Positions 25,107 to 33,635 are shown, counted from the stretch's first letter. The stretch is DNA of 64,000 nucleotides from Deltaproteobacteria bacterium (GCA_040223695.1 JAVKFU010000020.1:1-64000), one strand, 5' to 3'. Notes: a model not told the origin generated them from the letters alone. Translations and numbers: made by a program.

Positions 25107-25980
25107 AGATTTGCCCGGCCCCGCCGCGGGCAGAACGCACCGGAACACCCGGGCGGACCGCGACTCGATCTACACTGTTATCATCTGGGGAGCCGCTCTT
25201 CTCATAAGCGCCGTCTTTCTCATCATAATCGGAAATTTAATATGGAACGGAGCTGGAAAAATCTCATGGGAATTTCTAACCCAGCCTCCGCTTAACGCGG
25301 GGCGCGATGGAGGTATAAGCTCAATACTTGTTTCAACCGCCCTCATACTCGGGGTATCCATTTCTGTCTCACTTCCCATAGGACTCGGAACATCCATATA
25401 TCTGTCGGAATTCACTTCGGCGGAGAGTAAATCGGGGAGATTTGTGAGAAGAAGCCTTGATATCCTTGCGGGGATACCCTCAATCGTATTCGGTTTGTTC
25501 GGGTTCGCCCTTTTCACAAAAATTCTGGGTCTGGGCTTCTCTATTTTATCGGGCGGGCTTACGCTCGCTTGCATGGTTCTTCCGATGTTGATCAGGTCGA
25601 CCGAGGAAGGATTCAGATCGGTACCCGCGGAATACAGACTCGGCGCAGCGGCGCTCGGCCTTTCAAGGATAACCACTATCTTCCGCATCCTTCTCCCCGT
25701 CGCGATTCCGGGATTAATCGCAGGCGTGGTTCTCGGCACCGGAAGGGCGATAGCAGAAACCGCAGCGCTCCTATTCACGAGCGGTTATGTGGACAGAATG
25801 CCGACGTCCCTTCTCGATTCGGGGAGGGCCCTTTCCGTTCATATATTCGATCTGTCCTTGAACGTTCCGGGTGGAAACCAGAACGCATACGCATCCGCTC
25901 TGGTACTCATCACCATATTTCTATTCATAAACATAACGGCGGCTCTGATCGGCAAATACTGGATAAAAGGAAGGACGTAG
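25093..25980 (+). CDS. pstA: Phosphate-type ABC permease PstA
   Basis: 295 residues with about six TM segments. The coupling loop EYRLGAAALGLSRITTIFRILLP (about 177-199) closely resembles the one in the preceding permease, and DILAGIPSIVFGLFGFALF (about 122-140) is typical of PstA. Translationally linked to pstC by a 14-nt overlap. pstB follows after 5 nt. The residues before the first TM (about 1-25) are polar and Arg-rich. Confidence 0.88.
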   Translation: MENHRDLPGPAAGRTHRNTRADRDSIYTVIIWGAALLISAVFLIIIGNLIWNGAGKISWEFLTQPPLNAGRDGGISSILVSTALILGVSISVSLPIGLGTSIYLSEFTSAESKSGRFVRRSLDILAGIPSIVFGLFGFALFTKILGLGFSILSGGLTLACMVLPMLIRSTEEGFRSVPAEYRLGAAALGLSRITTIFRILLPVAIPGLIAGVVLGTGRAIAETAALLFTSGYVDRMPTSLLDSGRALSVHIFDLSLNVPGGNQNAYASALVLITIFLFINITAALIGKYWIKGRT

Positions 25981-25985
25981 AATTT

Positions 25986-26825
25986 ATGAGAAAGAAACAA
26001 TACTCCCACTTGAGTATGGCGGTTGACAATACGAAACTTCCAATCGAGATCGCCAACAACGACCCTTTCATCAGAGCTGAAGACCTGAGCGTGTTTTACA
26101 ATGGCAAGAGCGCGGTTAAGAACGTATCGCTTCCCGTTATGGCAAATTCAATCACGGCATTGATAGGACCTTCAGGGTCCGGCAAATCGAGCTTTCTTCA
26201 CGCGCTCAACCGCATGACGGACCTCTTTCAAGGGTGCCGTGTTACGGGAAGCATATATTTCGGTGATTCGGATATACTGAGTCCCGCTACCGACGTAACA
26301 TGGCTCCGCAAAAAAATAGGCCTTATTTTTCAAAGACCCAATCCCTTTCCGCTGTCCATCCGGGAAAATATCGCGCTTCCCTTAAAGGAGCACGGAGTAA
26401 AGGATAAATATCATGTAGATCATATCATTGAAAAGGTCCTGAATGACGCGGGTCTGTGGGGTGAGGTAAAAGACAGGCTCAAGAGTCCCGCGCTTTCCCT
26501 CTCGGGAGGGCAGCAACAGAGGCTCTGTATAGCCAGGGCGCTTTCTCTCGAGCCGGACGCTTTACTGCTGGACGAGCCCTGCAGCTCTCTTGACCCGATC
26601 TCGGGAGGTATGGTAGAGGACCTCATAAAAGATTTTCGCAGCCGCTACTCCGTTTTGATCGTGACTCACAATTTAGCTCAGGCCCGGAGAATCTCGGATT
26701 TCACCGCCCTGTTCTGGTTGACAGGAGGTTCGGGAAGACTTATTGAATACGCGGGAACCGGAGAATTATTCACGTCTCCGAAGAACGAGCTAACCGCCTC
26801 CTATCTGGAAGGAATAAGGGGATGA
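25986..26825 (+). CDS. pstB: Phosphate-type ABC transporter ATPase PstB
   Basis: 279 residues from ATG 25986; an open frame upstream inside pstA is only a shadow. Walker A GPSGSGKSSF, the PstB-specific HALNRMTD after it, the Q-loop in LIFQRPNPFPLSIRENI, the signature LSGGQQQRLCIARA and Walker B ALLLDEPCSSLDP are all visible. It powers the PstCA channel. This is the last gene of the arsenic cluster; no phoU follows, though phoU normally ends pst operons. Downstream, a small GC hairpin around 26845-26862 has no T-tract, so termination is uncertain. Confidence 0.9.
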   Translation: MRKKQYSHLSMAVDNTKLPIEIANNDPFIRAEDLSVFYNGKSAVKNVSLPVMANSITALIGPSGSGKSSFLHALNRMTDLFQGCRVTGSIYFGDSDILSPATDVTWLRKKIGLIFQRPNPFPLSIRENIALPLKEHGVKDKYHVDHIIEKVLNDAGLWGEVKDRLKSPALSLSGGQQQRLCIARALSLEPDALLLDEPCSSLDPISGGMVEDLIKDFRSRYSVLIVTHNLAQARRISDFTALFWLTGGSGRLIEYAGTGELFTSPKNELTASYLEGIRG

Positions 26826-26995
26826 CCTCAGTGCCGGGCTGTTACCGGTTCGGACCGGAAATAAATTATTACGAATTAATGAAACCATAGTTAGATAACC
26901 GAATCTTATATTAAATACTCACTCACATAAATTTATTGGATGGTATATTATTTAAGACCTGTCGTTCATATATTAATACGCTCTAAGGAGATACT

Positions 26996-27517
26996 ATGAA
27001 AAACATATACCTATTTACAATCCCTCTTCTGCTTACGCTGCTTCTGATTTCGTGCGACCAGGAGAAAGCGCAATCGGGAACCCAATCAGAGCTGCCGGCG
27101 GCTAAAGATTTCACACTGGAATCGGTCGACGGGGAAAAGAAAGTCAGTCTTGAGGATTTCAGGGGGAAACCTGCGGTAATTAATTTCTGGGCGAGCTGGT
27201 GCGGACCGTGCAAAGAGGAAATGCCGCTTTTCGAACAGACATGGAAGAAATATAAAGACAAGGATGTTGTATTCGTGGGCATAGATGTAATGGACGACAG
27301 GAATAACGCAGAGGAATTCTTAAAAAATGAAGGTATAACTTATACCAATCTTTACGATTCTTCAGGAGAAGTTTCAAACAAATACGGGGTCATAGCCTTA
27401 CCGGCCACTTTTTTCCTGGACAAAAAAGGTAATATAGTCGTGAAAAACTACGGGCCGTTCATTGGTGAAGACGGCAGGAAGAAATTCAAATCCTACCTCA
27501 AGGAGATTATCGAATGA
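26996..27517 (+). CDS. TlpA/ResA-family thioredoxin lipoprotein
   Basis: 173 residues. A lipoprotein signal ends at Cys20 (LLLISC), followed by a redoxin domain with the active site Cys69-Gly-Pro-Cys72 in FWASWCGPCKEEMP and a cis-Pro in VIALPATFF. Such proteins reduce apocytochrome c or other exported cysteines. Overlaps the ccdA-type gene by 4 nt (ATGA), which would supply electrons across the membrane. Spaced 170 nt from pstB, so probably a separate unit; AAGGAG precedes the ATG. Confidence 0.9.
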   Translation: MKNIYLFTIPLLLTLLLISCDQEKAQSGTQSELPAAKDFTLESVDGEKKVSLEDFRGKPAVINFWASWCGPCKEEMPLFEQTWKKYKDKDVVFVGIDVMDDRNNAEEFLKNEGITYTNLYDSSGEVSNKYGVIALPATFFLDKKGNIVVKNYGPFIGEDGRKKFKSYLKEIIE

Positions 27518-28269
27518 ATCCCGCTGAAATTCAGGTAAGCTGGATCATCGCATTTTTGGCAGGGGTAATATCTTTTCTTTCCCCGTGCGTCCTTCCCCTG
27601 ATACCCGGCTACGTCTCCATGGTATCAAAAATGTCTTTTGAAGAGCTGACCGGAGAAACCACAGAGGGCAGAACAGGTAAAATTCTGGTTCCGAGCCTGC
27701 TGTTCGTCCTGGGGTTTTCGTTCGTTTTCGTGACATTAGGGGCATCCGCCTCGTTTTTAGGAACTTTTATACATGAGAACAAGGTGCTCCTTCTGAGAAT
27801 CTCGGGAGTAATAATTATTTTGTTCGGGCTTTTTTCCATGGATATAATCAAAATTCCGCACCTCTACAGAGAACGGCGGCTCAATATCGGCGAAGGCAAC
27901 CTGGGATTGGTCGGCATATTCCTCCTCGGCATAGCCTTCGGATTCGGCTGGACACCGTGCGTGGGGCCTATACTGGCGTCCATACTGCTCTACGCGAGCA
28001 CAGCCGAGGGAGCAGGGAAAGGCGCAGCCCTGCTTTTCGTATACTCGATCGGCCTCGGTCTGCCCTTCATTATAACCGGACTCGCCCTGTCAAAGGCGCT
28101 CACAGCCTTCGGCTGGATCAAGCGTCACTACGGAATCTATAAAATCGTGGTCGGAGGGACGCTTGTAATAGTCGGTTTATTGATGATCACGAACAGTCTC
28201 TTCTATTTGAATATATACGGACAGAAAGTACTTGACTGGGCGGGCATAGACTTCTGGAAAACCTTTTAG
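27514..28269 (+). CDS. ccdA: Cytochrome c biogenesis transmembrane protein CcdA
   Basis: 251 residues with six to seven TM segments. The two redox cysteines are Cys25 (FLSPCVLPLIPGYVS) and Cys149 (GFGWTPCVGPILAS), each in the proline-rich motif of the DsbD/CcdA family. It shuttles electrons from cytosolic thioredoxin to periplasmic thioredoxin-like partners, here most likely the TlpA lipoprotein whose gene overlaps it. Confidence 0.93.
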   Translation: MNPAEIQVSWIIAFLAGVISFLSPCVLPLIPGYVSMVSKMSFEELTGETTEGRTGKILVPSLLFVLGFSFVFVTLGASASFLGTFIHENKVLLLRISGVIIILFGLFSMDIIKIPHLYRERRLNIGEGNLGLVGIFLLGIAFGFGWTPCVGPILASILLYASTAEGAGKGAALLFVYSIGLGLPFIITGLALSKALTAFGWIKRHYGIYKIVVGGTLVIVGLLMITNSLFYLNIYGQKVLDWAGIDFWKTF

Positions 28270-28371
28270 GCATTAAGTCGCGGCTGTCGCGGCCTGTATA
28301 ACCCCCTACAAGAGCTCCGGCAGATATCCACCCTCTTCTGCAGAGAAACCCCTTGAAGACAGTATTCTGTA

Positions 28372-28401
28372 TTGAGAAACCCGCAGCTGTTGTAGTATTA
28401 T
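28372..28401 (+). promoter_or_regulatory. Promoter of phosphopantetheinyl transferase gene (leaderless arrangement)
   Basis: TTGAGA (28372-28377), 18-nt spacer, TATTAT (28396-28401). Six nucleotides separate the -10 from the ATG at 28408 and no ribosome site exists, so transcription should begin at or next to the start codon. Confidence 0.55.
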
Positions 28402-28407
28402 TTTCAT

Positions 28408-29157
28408 ATGAGCTTCAAAGGAGAAACCCGGAAGAACCACCCGGCTCATTTCATATCGGACGAGACGGAGGTTCATTTATGGATATGCCGCTTCCAGAGT
28501 GAGGCCAATGCAACAGAAGAGTGTTATGAAGAGATAATATCGGCAGATGAGAGAAAGAGGGCCGACCGTTTCAGGTTTAACGAAGAAAGGAGCAAATTCA
28601 TTCAGGCGCGCGGGGTTCTGAGAACCGTATTGGGCAAATATTTAAACCTTCGTCCGAACGAGCTGGTTTTTGATTACAACAAATACGGAAAACCCGGATT
28701 ACAGGCCCGAATCAACCCCCGAAATGTGAAATTTAACCTCTCCCATTCCCGCAGTCTGGCCATTTACGCAGTGACGAAAGACAGAGAAGTAGGAGTGGAC
28801 GTCGAATACCTAAGGGACGTTAAAAGGGCCGATAAAATAATAGAACGATTTTTTTCTCAGCACGAAAGGGAATTTTACGGATCCCGCCCTTCCGCCATTA
28901 AAAAGCTCGCCTTTTTTCAACTCTGGACGCGCAAAGAGGCGTATACGAAAGCTATGGGCGCGGGTATATCCCTTCCGCGGGATGATTATACCCTTTCCCT
29001 CATTCCCGGGGACTCCTCATACCGGAATAACAGAAGCCCCGTGACCGGTAATAACCGAAAATGGTCGTTATATGATATAGAGATAGATGAGAACTATAAA
29101 GCCGCTTTAGCGGTTGAGGGCGAGGGACACGACATAAGATATTTCAGTTTAATCTAG
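28408..29157 (+). CDS. Sfp-type 4'-phosphopantetheinyl transferase
   Basis: 249 residues in two pseudo-repeats. KYGKPGLQ near 91, FNLSHSRSLAIYAV (about 108), the Mg-binding motif VGVDVEYLRDV (about 127) and WTRKEAYTKAMGAGI (about 173) are the Sfp/Gsp/HetI signatures. It transfers the CoA phosphopantetheine arm to carrier proteins. No polyketide, peptide-synthetase or fatty-acid synthase gene is nearby, so its carrier protein is unknown. Transcript predicted leaderless. Confidence 0.92.
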   Translation: MSFKGETRKNHPAHFISDETEVHLWICRFQSEANATEECYEEIISADERKRADRFRFNEERSKFIQARGVLRTVLGKYLNLRPNELVFDYNKYGKPGLQARINPRNVKFNLSHSRSLAIYAVTKDREVGVDVEYLRDVKRADKIIERFFSQHEREFYGSRPSAIKKLAFFQLWTRKEAYTKAMGAGISLPRDDYTLSLIPGDSSYRNNRSPVTGNNRKWSLYDIEIDENYKAALAVEGEGHDIRYFSLI

Positions 29158-29271
29158 ACTAAGCTGTTGACGCGCAAACAGCCTGCTTAACACAGCTAAA
29201 TCTTCCGGTTATAATAGTAAATTTCCAGATTAGAATAGAGGTCTTTCCTTGATTTCATGGATAATACCGCA

Positions 29272-29299
29272 TTGACTACTTTTTATATAAATTTATAAT
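29272..29299 (+). promoter_or_regulatory. Promoter of FmdB-type zinc-ribbon gene
   Basis: TTGACT (29272-29277), 16-nt spacer, consensus TATAAT (29294-29299), about 37 nt before the TTG start at 29337. GGAGGG (about 29322-29327) supplies the ribosome site. Confidence 0.6.
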
Positions 29300-29336
29300 A
29301 GTTGCCATTCATTTATGAATCGGAGGGCTGACAAGG

Positions 29337-29561
29337 TTGCCGATATTCGAATACACGTGTCTCGATTGCGATGAAAAATTCGAGACCCTGGTTCTGAACC
29401 CAAAAGACGATATTTCATGCTTTTCATGTAAAAGCAAGAATATAGAGAAGCAATTCTCCCCTTTCGGAATAAAATCTGAGAGCGAATTCCTCCCGTCCGG
29501 CTCTGCCGGTGCAGGTTGCGGATGTACTCCGGCAACCTGCGGATGCGGGGTGAGAAACTAA
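29337..29561 (+). CDS. FmdB-family zinc-ribbon protein with cysteine-rich tail
   Basis: 74 residues from a TTG start. The zinc ribbon is MPIFEYTCLDCDEKFETLV...ISCFSCKSKNIEKQFS, two CxxC pairs (Cys8/Cys11 and Cys28/Cys31), as in the FmdB putative regulatory family. The C-terminal tail adds four more cysteines in the pattern CGCTPATCGC, which could bind a second metal. Role unknown; such proteins are proposed as regulators or zinc ribbons acting on other complexes. Confidence 0.85.
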   Translation: MPIFEYTCLDCDEKFETLVLNPKDDISCFSCKSKNIEKQFSPFGIKSESEFLPSGSAGAGCGCTPATCGCGVRN

Positions 29562-29631
29562 AGATACAGATTCAACATGCACATCCTGAAATATTTTTGC
29601 ACTGGATCAATAAACGGAGGATTATAACCAC

Positions 29632-30945
29632 ATGTCGAATTCGGCTGAAAAAGAGAAGGATATGAAGAAAGCCGCTCTTGAATACCACAGTATTGGCCGA
29701 AAAGGGAAAATAGAAGTCGTTCCTACAAAGCCTTGCCTGACCCAATGGGACCTTTCTCTCGCTTACTCACCCGGTGTGGCGGAACCGTGCATGGAGATAC
29801 ACAGGGATCCCGATCTGGCCTATGAATACACTAATAAGGGAAACCTGGTCGGGGTCATTTCAAACGGAACCGCCGTCCTGGGACTGGGAAAAATCGGCGC
29901 CCTGGCCGGAAAGCCGGTAATGGAGGGGAAAAGCGTACTGTTTAAGAGATTTGCCGGAATAGACGCATTTGACATCGAGATTAACAGCGAGGACCCTGAG
30001 GAAATAATAAAGACCGTAAAGTATCTTGAACCCACTTTCGGGGGGATTAATCTTGAGGATATCAAGGCGCCCGAGTGCTTCTACATAGAGGATGAGCTCA
30101 GAAGGCAGACGGATATCCCTGTATTTCACGACGATCAGCACGGAACCGCGATAATATCAGGCGCCGGTTTATTAAACGCCTGCGAGCTGGTGAACAAGGA
30201 CATCGGCGGACTTAAAATGACTTTTAACGGCGCCGGGGCGTCAGCGATCGCGTGCGCCAGGTTTTTTATCCAGCTCGGAGCAAAGAAAGAAAATATCATA
30301 ATGTGCGACAGCAGGGGAGTTATATACAAGGGAAGAGAGGAGAATATGAATCCCCAGAAGGAAATGTTCGCCGCGGATACAAAATCAAGAACACTTGAAA
30401 AAGCTATAAAAGGGGCTGACGTTTTCGTCGGTTTATCTTCGGGCGGCGCCGTCACTCAGAAAATGGTGAAGAGCATGGCGGACAAGCCGATAATCTTCGC
30501 GATGGCCAATCCCGACCCGGAGATTTCATATCCCGAGGCCAAGGCCGCAAGAAAAGACGTAATAATGGCAACCGGAAGGTCCGACTATCCGAACCAGGTA
30601 AACAATGTGCTCGGATTCCCCTTCATTTTCAGAGGCGCGCTCGACGTTCGGGCAATGGCGATCAATGAACAGATGAAAGTAGCCGCCGCATACTCACTGG
30701 CGGGTCTCGCGAAAAAGGGAGCGGACGAGAACGTGGCAAAGGCCTACGGGGAGAAACATTTCAAGTTCGGACCGGAATACATAGTTCCCAAGCCCTTTGA
30801 CCCGAGGGTTCTTATTTGGGAATCGGTTGCCGTCGCGGAAGCCGCCATGAAAACGGGCGCGTCAAGGATAAAGATAGACATCGATGAATACAGAGAAAGT
30901 CTTGAGAGAAAAGTCGAGGAAAAATTAAAGAGATGGAGTGTGTAA
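29632..30945 (+). CDS. Malic enzyme (oxaloacetate-decarboxylating malate dehydrogenase)
   Basis: 437 residues, the short form without the phosphotransacetylase-like domain. The catalytic Tyr is in [11 protein letters not shown] (near 46), the Lys in [15 protein letters not shown], acidic metal ligands in EDIKAPECF and [10 protein letters not shown], and the dinucleotide fold in [14 protein letters not shown]. It converts malate to pyruvate and CO2 with NAD(P). GGAGG lies upstream of the ATG. Stand-alone gene. Whether NAD or NADP is used cannot be decided from this alone. Confidence 0.94.
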   Translation: MSNSAEKEKDMKKAALEYHSIGRKGKIEVVPTKPCLTQWDLSLAYSPGVAEPCMEIHRDPDLAYEYTNKGNLVGVISNGTAVLGLGKIGALAGKPVMEGKSVLFKRFAGIDAFDIEINSEDPEEIIKTVKYLEPTFGGINLEDIKAPECFYIEDELRRQTDIPVFHDDQHGTAIISGAGLLNACELVNKDIGGLKMTFNGAGASAIACARFFIQLGAKKENIIMCDSRGVIYKGREENMNPQKEMFAADTKSRTLEKAIKGADVFVGLSSGGAVTQKMVKSMADKPIIFAMANPDPEISYPEAKAARKDVIMATGRSDYPNQVNNVLGFPFIFRGALDVRAMAINEQMKVAAAYSLAGLAKKGADENVAKAYGEKHFKFGPEYIVPKPFDPRVLIWESVAVAEAAMKTGASRIKIDIDEYRESLERKVEEKLKRWSV

Positions 30946-31036
30946 TAATTTCCATCCGGTTTGCCCTCGAAAATTAATCTTTTTATTTGAGAATATACGG
31001 GGTAAGTAAAATCAATTCTTCATTAGACTCAGTCCC

Positions 31037-31936
31037 TTGTCGTTAAACAGCCGAGATCAAAATAAGAAGAAAAAACTAAAGACGGCTATCCTGTCAATAA
31101 GCGTATCTCTGATACTCATTGTTTTTAAGCTCATATTCGGGTTCCTCACCAACTCTATCAGCATACTGGCTTCGGCAGTGGATTCATTTCTCGATGTTGC
31201 CTCCTCCTCCGCAAATTACTTCTCCATCCATAAATCGGAAAAGCCTGCCGACAGCGATCATAAATTCGGACACGGAAAGGCGGAAGGACTGGCCGGACTG
31301 TTTCAGACTTTTATAATAGGGGCTTCTTCTCTTTACCTGATATACCTCTCTATTGTCAGGCTCTATGAAAGCGAGGACCTGGTGTCTATAGATTCGGGAA
31401 TAGCCGTGATAGCGGTATCAATAATTGTAAGCCTGCTACTCGCGAGGCATATAAAAAATGTGGCGCGTGAAACCGACAGCGTTGTTCTAAACGCGGACAG
31501 TCTTCACTACAGCTTCGACGTCTATACAAACGCGGGAATAATCGCGGGGCTGATAATAATAAAATATACGGGGTTAAACATCATTGACCCGGTTATTTCG
31601 ATAATAGTGGCGGCGCTTATACTCTGGTCCTCAAAGGATATAGTAATAGAATCTGTTGACATACTGATGGACAAGGAGCTTCCGGAGGAAACGGTCTCGG
31701 AGGTCGAAAAGGTAATAATGAAATACAGACCCAGCGTAAAGAGCTACCACAAGATGCGTACAAGGAACGCGGGATCAGTAAAATTCATCGAGTTCCATGT
31801 AGTGATGGATCATACCCTCAGTTTCGTTAGGTCGCATGAAATAGCAGAAGAAATAATTAAAGAAATAGAGAATGATATTCCCGGCTCCGAAGTTACGGTA
31901 CACGTTGACCCCGATAAACATCCGGATTATTCATAA
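31037..31936 (+). CDS. Cation diffusion facilitator (CDF) metal transporter
   Basis: 299 residues with six TM segments and a cytosolic C-terminal domain. Metal-site aspartates are in TM2 (SAVDSFLDVASS) and an HxxxD in TM5 (SLHYSFDVYTNAG); HKFGHGKAEGLAG is the conserved loop. It exports Zn, Fe, Co, Mn or similar ions from the cytosol by proton exchange; metal specificity is not readable. The start is a TTG at 31037 without a clear ribosome site and so is uncertain. A His-rich secreted protein gene follows 155 nt later. Confidence 0.9.
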   Translation: MSLNSRDQNKKKKLKTAILSISVSLILIVFKLIFGFLTNSISILASAVDSFLDVASSSANYFSIHKSEKPADSDHKFGHGKAEGLAGLFQTFIIGASSLYLIYLSIVRLYESEDLVSIDSGIAVIAVSIIVSLLLARHIKNVARETDSVVLNADSLHYSFDVYTNAGIIAGLIIIKYTGLNIIDPVISIIVAALILWSSKDIVIESVDILMDKELPEETVSEVEKVIMKYRPSVKSYHKMRTRNAGSVKFIEFHVVMDHTLSFVRSHEIAEEIIKEIENDIPGSEVTVHVDPDKHPDYS

Positions 31937-32091
31937 AATCCTTAAAGAACTCCCTGTGTAAAAATATTTGTTGCTTTGGTTCCGCCCGCCGGAGATAGTT
32001 TTTAATTAAAGACCCGGGAGCAATATTCTGAAACCTTTATCGGGGAATCCGGGTTTATATCTACAAAAGGCCTAATTAAAAGGAGACGGAC

Positions 32092-32442
32092 ATGAAAAGA
32101 ATATTAATTCCTTTATTGATAATCATCGCTTTTGTCTTTGCCGCCCCCGCTTCGAGCCTGGCAAGAAATGGACACGGGCACAACAGAGGTCATGGACAGG
32201 GTCATCATTTCAAAGGGGGACATCACTACTCCGGAGGACATCACTATCGCGGGGGACGTCACCATTACAGGGGACATCGCTATAGAGGGCATTACGGAGG
32301 AAATTACTACAGACACAACTACTACAGACCCTATGCGTACTATCCAAGATCCTACGTATACTACGCGCCTCCCGTTTACTACGGACCGCCTGCGTATTAC
32401 GGGCCATCGGGGCACCTGTCCTTCGGAATAAACATATATTAA
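32092..32442 (+). CDS. Secreted His/Gly/Tyr-rich low-complexity protein
   Basis: 116 residues. A signal peptide (about 1-24, cleaved near SSLA-R) is followed by about 45 residues of Gly-His-Tyr-Arg repeats (GGHHYSGGHHYRGGRHHYRG pattern) and a Tyr/Pro-rich part (VYYAPPVYYGPPAYYGPSG). The repeats are visible in the DNA as tandem copies of about 21 nt (GGACATCACTA core) at 32218-32290. High His content suggests metal binding in the periplasm. It has no enzyme motif. AGGAG 8 nt upstream supports the start. Next to a CDF exporter, which fits a metal-handling role, but this is inference. Confidence 0.82.
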   Translation: MKRILIPLLIIIAFVFAAPASSLARNGHGHNRGHGQGHHFKGGHHYSGGHHYRGGRHHYRGHRYRGHYGGNYYRHNYYRPYAYYPRSYVYYAPPVYYGPPAYYGPSGHLSFGINIY

Positions 32443-32644
32443 TTAGAATTATGAAAACACAGGGAAATATGACCGTATAATAAATTGAGGCATATAAACG
32501 CGGCGCCGCGGATTGATCCTGAGAAATCGGGATATCCGCCCGATATTCGGCATTTTGTGACTATCTCAATTTGTCGGGTAACTTTAGTACCTCATCCGGA
32601 AGCGATTCCGGCGTCGCAATAATAAGGAAATGCCTTAATACTCA

Positions 32645-33295
32645 ATGATAAAAGCGGTCATATTCGATATGGACGGTGTCATGATCGACAGCGAGCCACT
32701 CTGGGAAAAGACGGAGAGGGTGCTGCTGGCAAGAAGGAATATAGATTACAGCCCCGAATACAGAGACCAGATAGTGGGGTTGAACCAAAACGACTCCGGA
32801 AAGCTGCTCGTGGAAACATTTAATCTGAAGGAGTCGATCACTGAAATAATCTCGGAAAGGGTGGAAATACTGACGGCGATATACGAAGAGGAGTTAGAGC
32901 TTGTGCCGGGCCTGATTCCGCTCCTAAACGAGCTGCGCGCAAATAATTACCCTCTGGCCGTAGCCTCGAGCTCACCTCTCCGCGTAGTTAATTTCGTTCT
33001 CGACATGTTTTCCCTCCGTGACTACTTCTCCGAAGTGGTGTACGGGGAGTGTACGGAAAACGGAAAGCCCCACCCGGACATTTATCTTCATACCGCGGGC
33101 AGGCTTGGTGTGGAGCCTTCAGAGTGTATAGCTATCGAGGACTCGATTAACGGTGTAAAATCTGCAAAAGCTGCCGGGATGTTCTGTATTGCAGTCCCTG
33201 ACAAACGCCTAAGCCCGGAACAGTTCCGAACCGCCGACTTAACTATTGACAGCCTGGATAAATTCAGCCCGGGTGCGATTAAGGATTTTAATTAA
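32645..33295 (+). CDS. HAD phosphatase, hexitol/2-deoxyglucose-6-phosphatase-like
   Basis: 216 residues of HAD subfamily IA. The nucleophile motif VIFDMDGVMIDSEPLW (Asp at 8 and 10), ASSSPLRVV (motif II), ENGKPHPDIY (Lys) and AIEDSINGVKSAKAAG (acidic pair) are present. The strongest resemblance is to YniC/HxpB-type sugar phosphatases. It is a separate gene after 202 nt of DNA that contains short GC palindromes. It converges with the DUF5684 gene (13 nt apart). The other HAD protein at 18987 is a different paralogue. Confidence 0.88.
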   Translation: MIKAVIFDMDGVMIDSEPLWEKTERVLLARRNIDYSPEYRDQIVGLNQNDSGKLLVETFNLKESITEIISERVEILTAIYEEELELVPGLIPLLNELRANNYPLAVASSSPLRVVNFVLDMFSLRDYFSEVVYGECTENGKPHPDIYLHTAGRLGVEPSECIAIEDSINGVKSAKAAGMFCIAVPDKRLSPEQFRTADLTIDSLDKFSPGAIKDFN

Positions 33296-33308
33296 ATCCG
33301 TGGGCTGC

Positions 33309-33635
33309 TCAGTCTGAAAAAGCCAGGTATCCCGGTATTATTAATCCGACAACCGGTAATATCCAGAGTATTCCCACCCAGCCCGGCTTGCCTCTAAGCT
33401 CGGCTATTTTCATTAACACTATTATGCCAATAACTATATTTACAATAGGAATTAAGAATAATATAAGCCACCAACCCGGCTTACCCGCTATTTTACACAT
33501 AAGGTAGATATTGGCTATCGGTATCCAGGCAAGCCATGAATTTTCAGTGTTGGTTTTATCGGCTATTACTTGAAGGCTATATGCCAGATATGCATATATG
33601 ACCAAGAAGACGATAATACCGAATAAATTGTCCAT
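33309..33635 (-). CDS. DUF5684 small membrane protein
   Basis: 108 residues with three or four TM segments. NSWLAWIPIANIYLMCKIAGKPGWWLIL and the repeated KPGW motif (KPGWWLIL, KPGWVGIL) with IPIVNIV match DUF5684. Function unknown. AGGAGGA precedes the ATG. Single-gene unit between convergent HAD gene and the leftward aldo/keto reductase, 84 nt downstream of it. Confidence 0.85.
   Translation of the reverse strand: MDNLFGIIVFLVIYAYLAYSLQVIADKTNTENSWLAWIPIANIYLMCKIAGKPGWWLILFLIPIVNIVIGIIVLMKIAELRGKPGWVGILWILPVVGLIIPGYLAFSD

Noticed and set aside
25569-25985. Upstream extension of pstB
   Set aside because: It is out of frame with pstA on the same strand; the ATP-binding domain begins after the ATG at 25986.
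26841-26862. CCGGT-TCGG-ACCGG hairpin after pstB
   Set aside because: Short stem with no T-run, too weak to call as a terminator.
29163-29190. GCTGTT...AACAGC hairpin after the phosphopantetheinyl transferase
   Set aside because: No T-tract and only six pairs; may be chance.
32200-32330. Short tandem DNA repeats, as in a CRISPR array
   Set aside because: They are in-frame coding repeats for GGHHYRG-type residues; there are no spacers of constant length.
32505-32620. GC palindromes (CGCGGCGCCGCG, ATCGGG...CCCGAT, CCGGAAGCGATTCCGG) between the His-rich gene and the HAD gene
   Set aside because: None is followed by a T-tract, so they are not called as terminators; function unclear.
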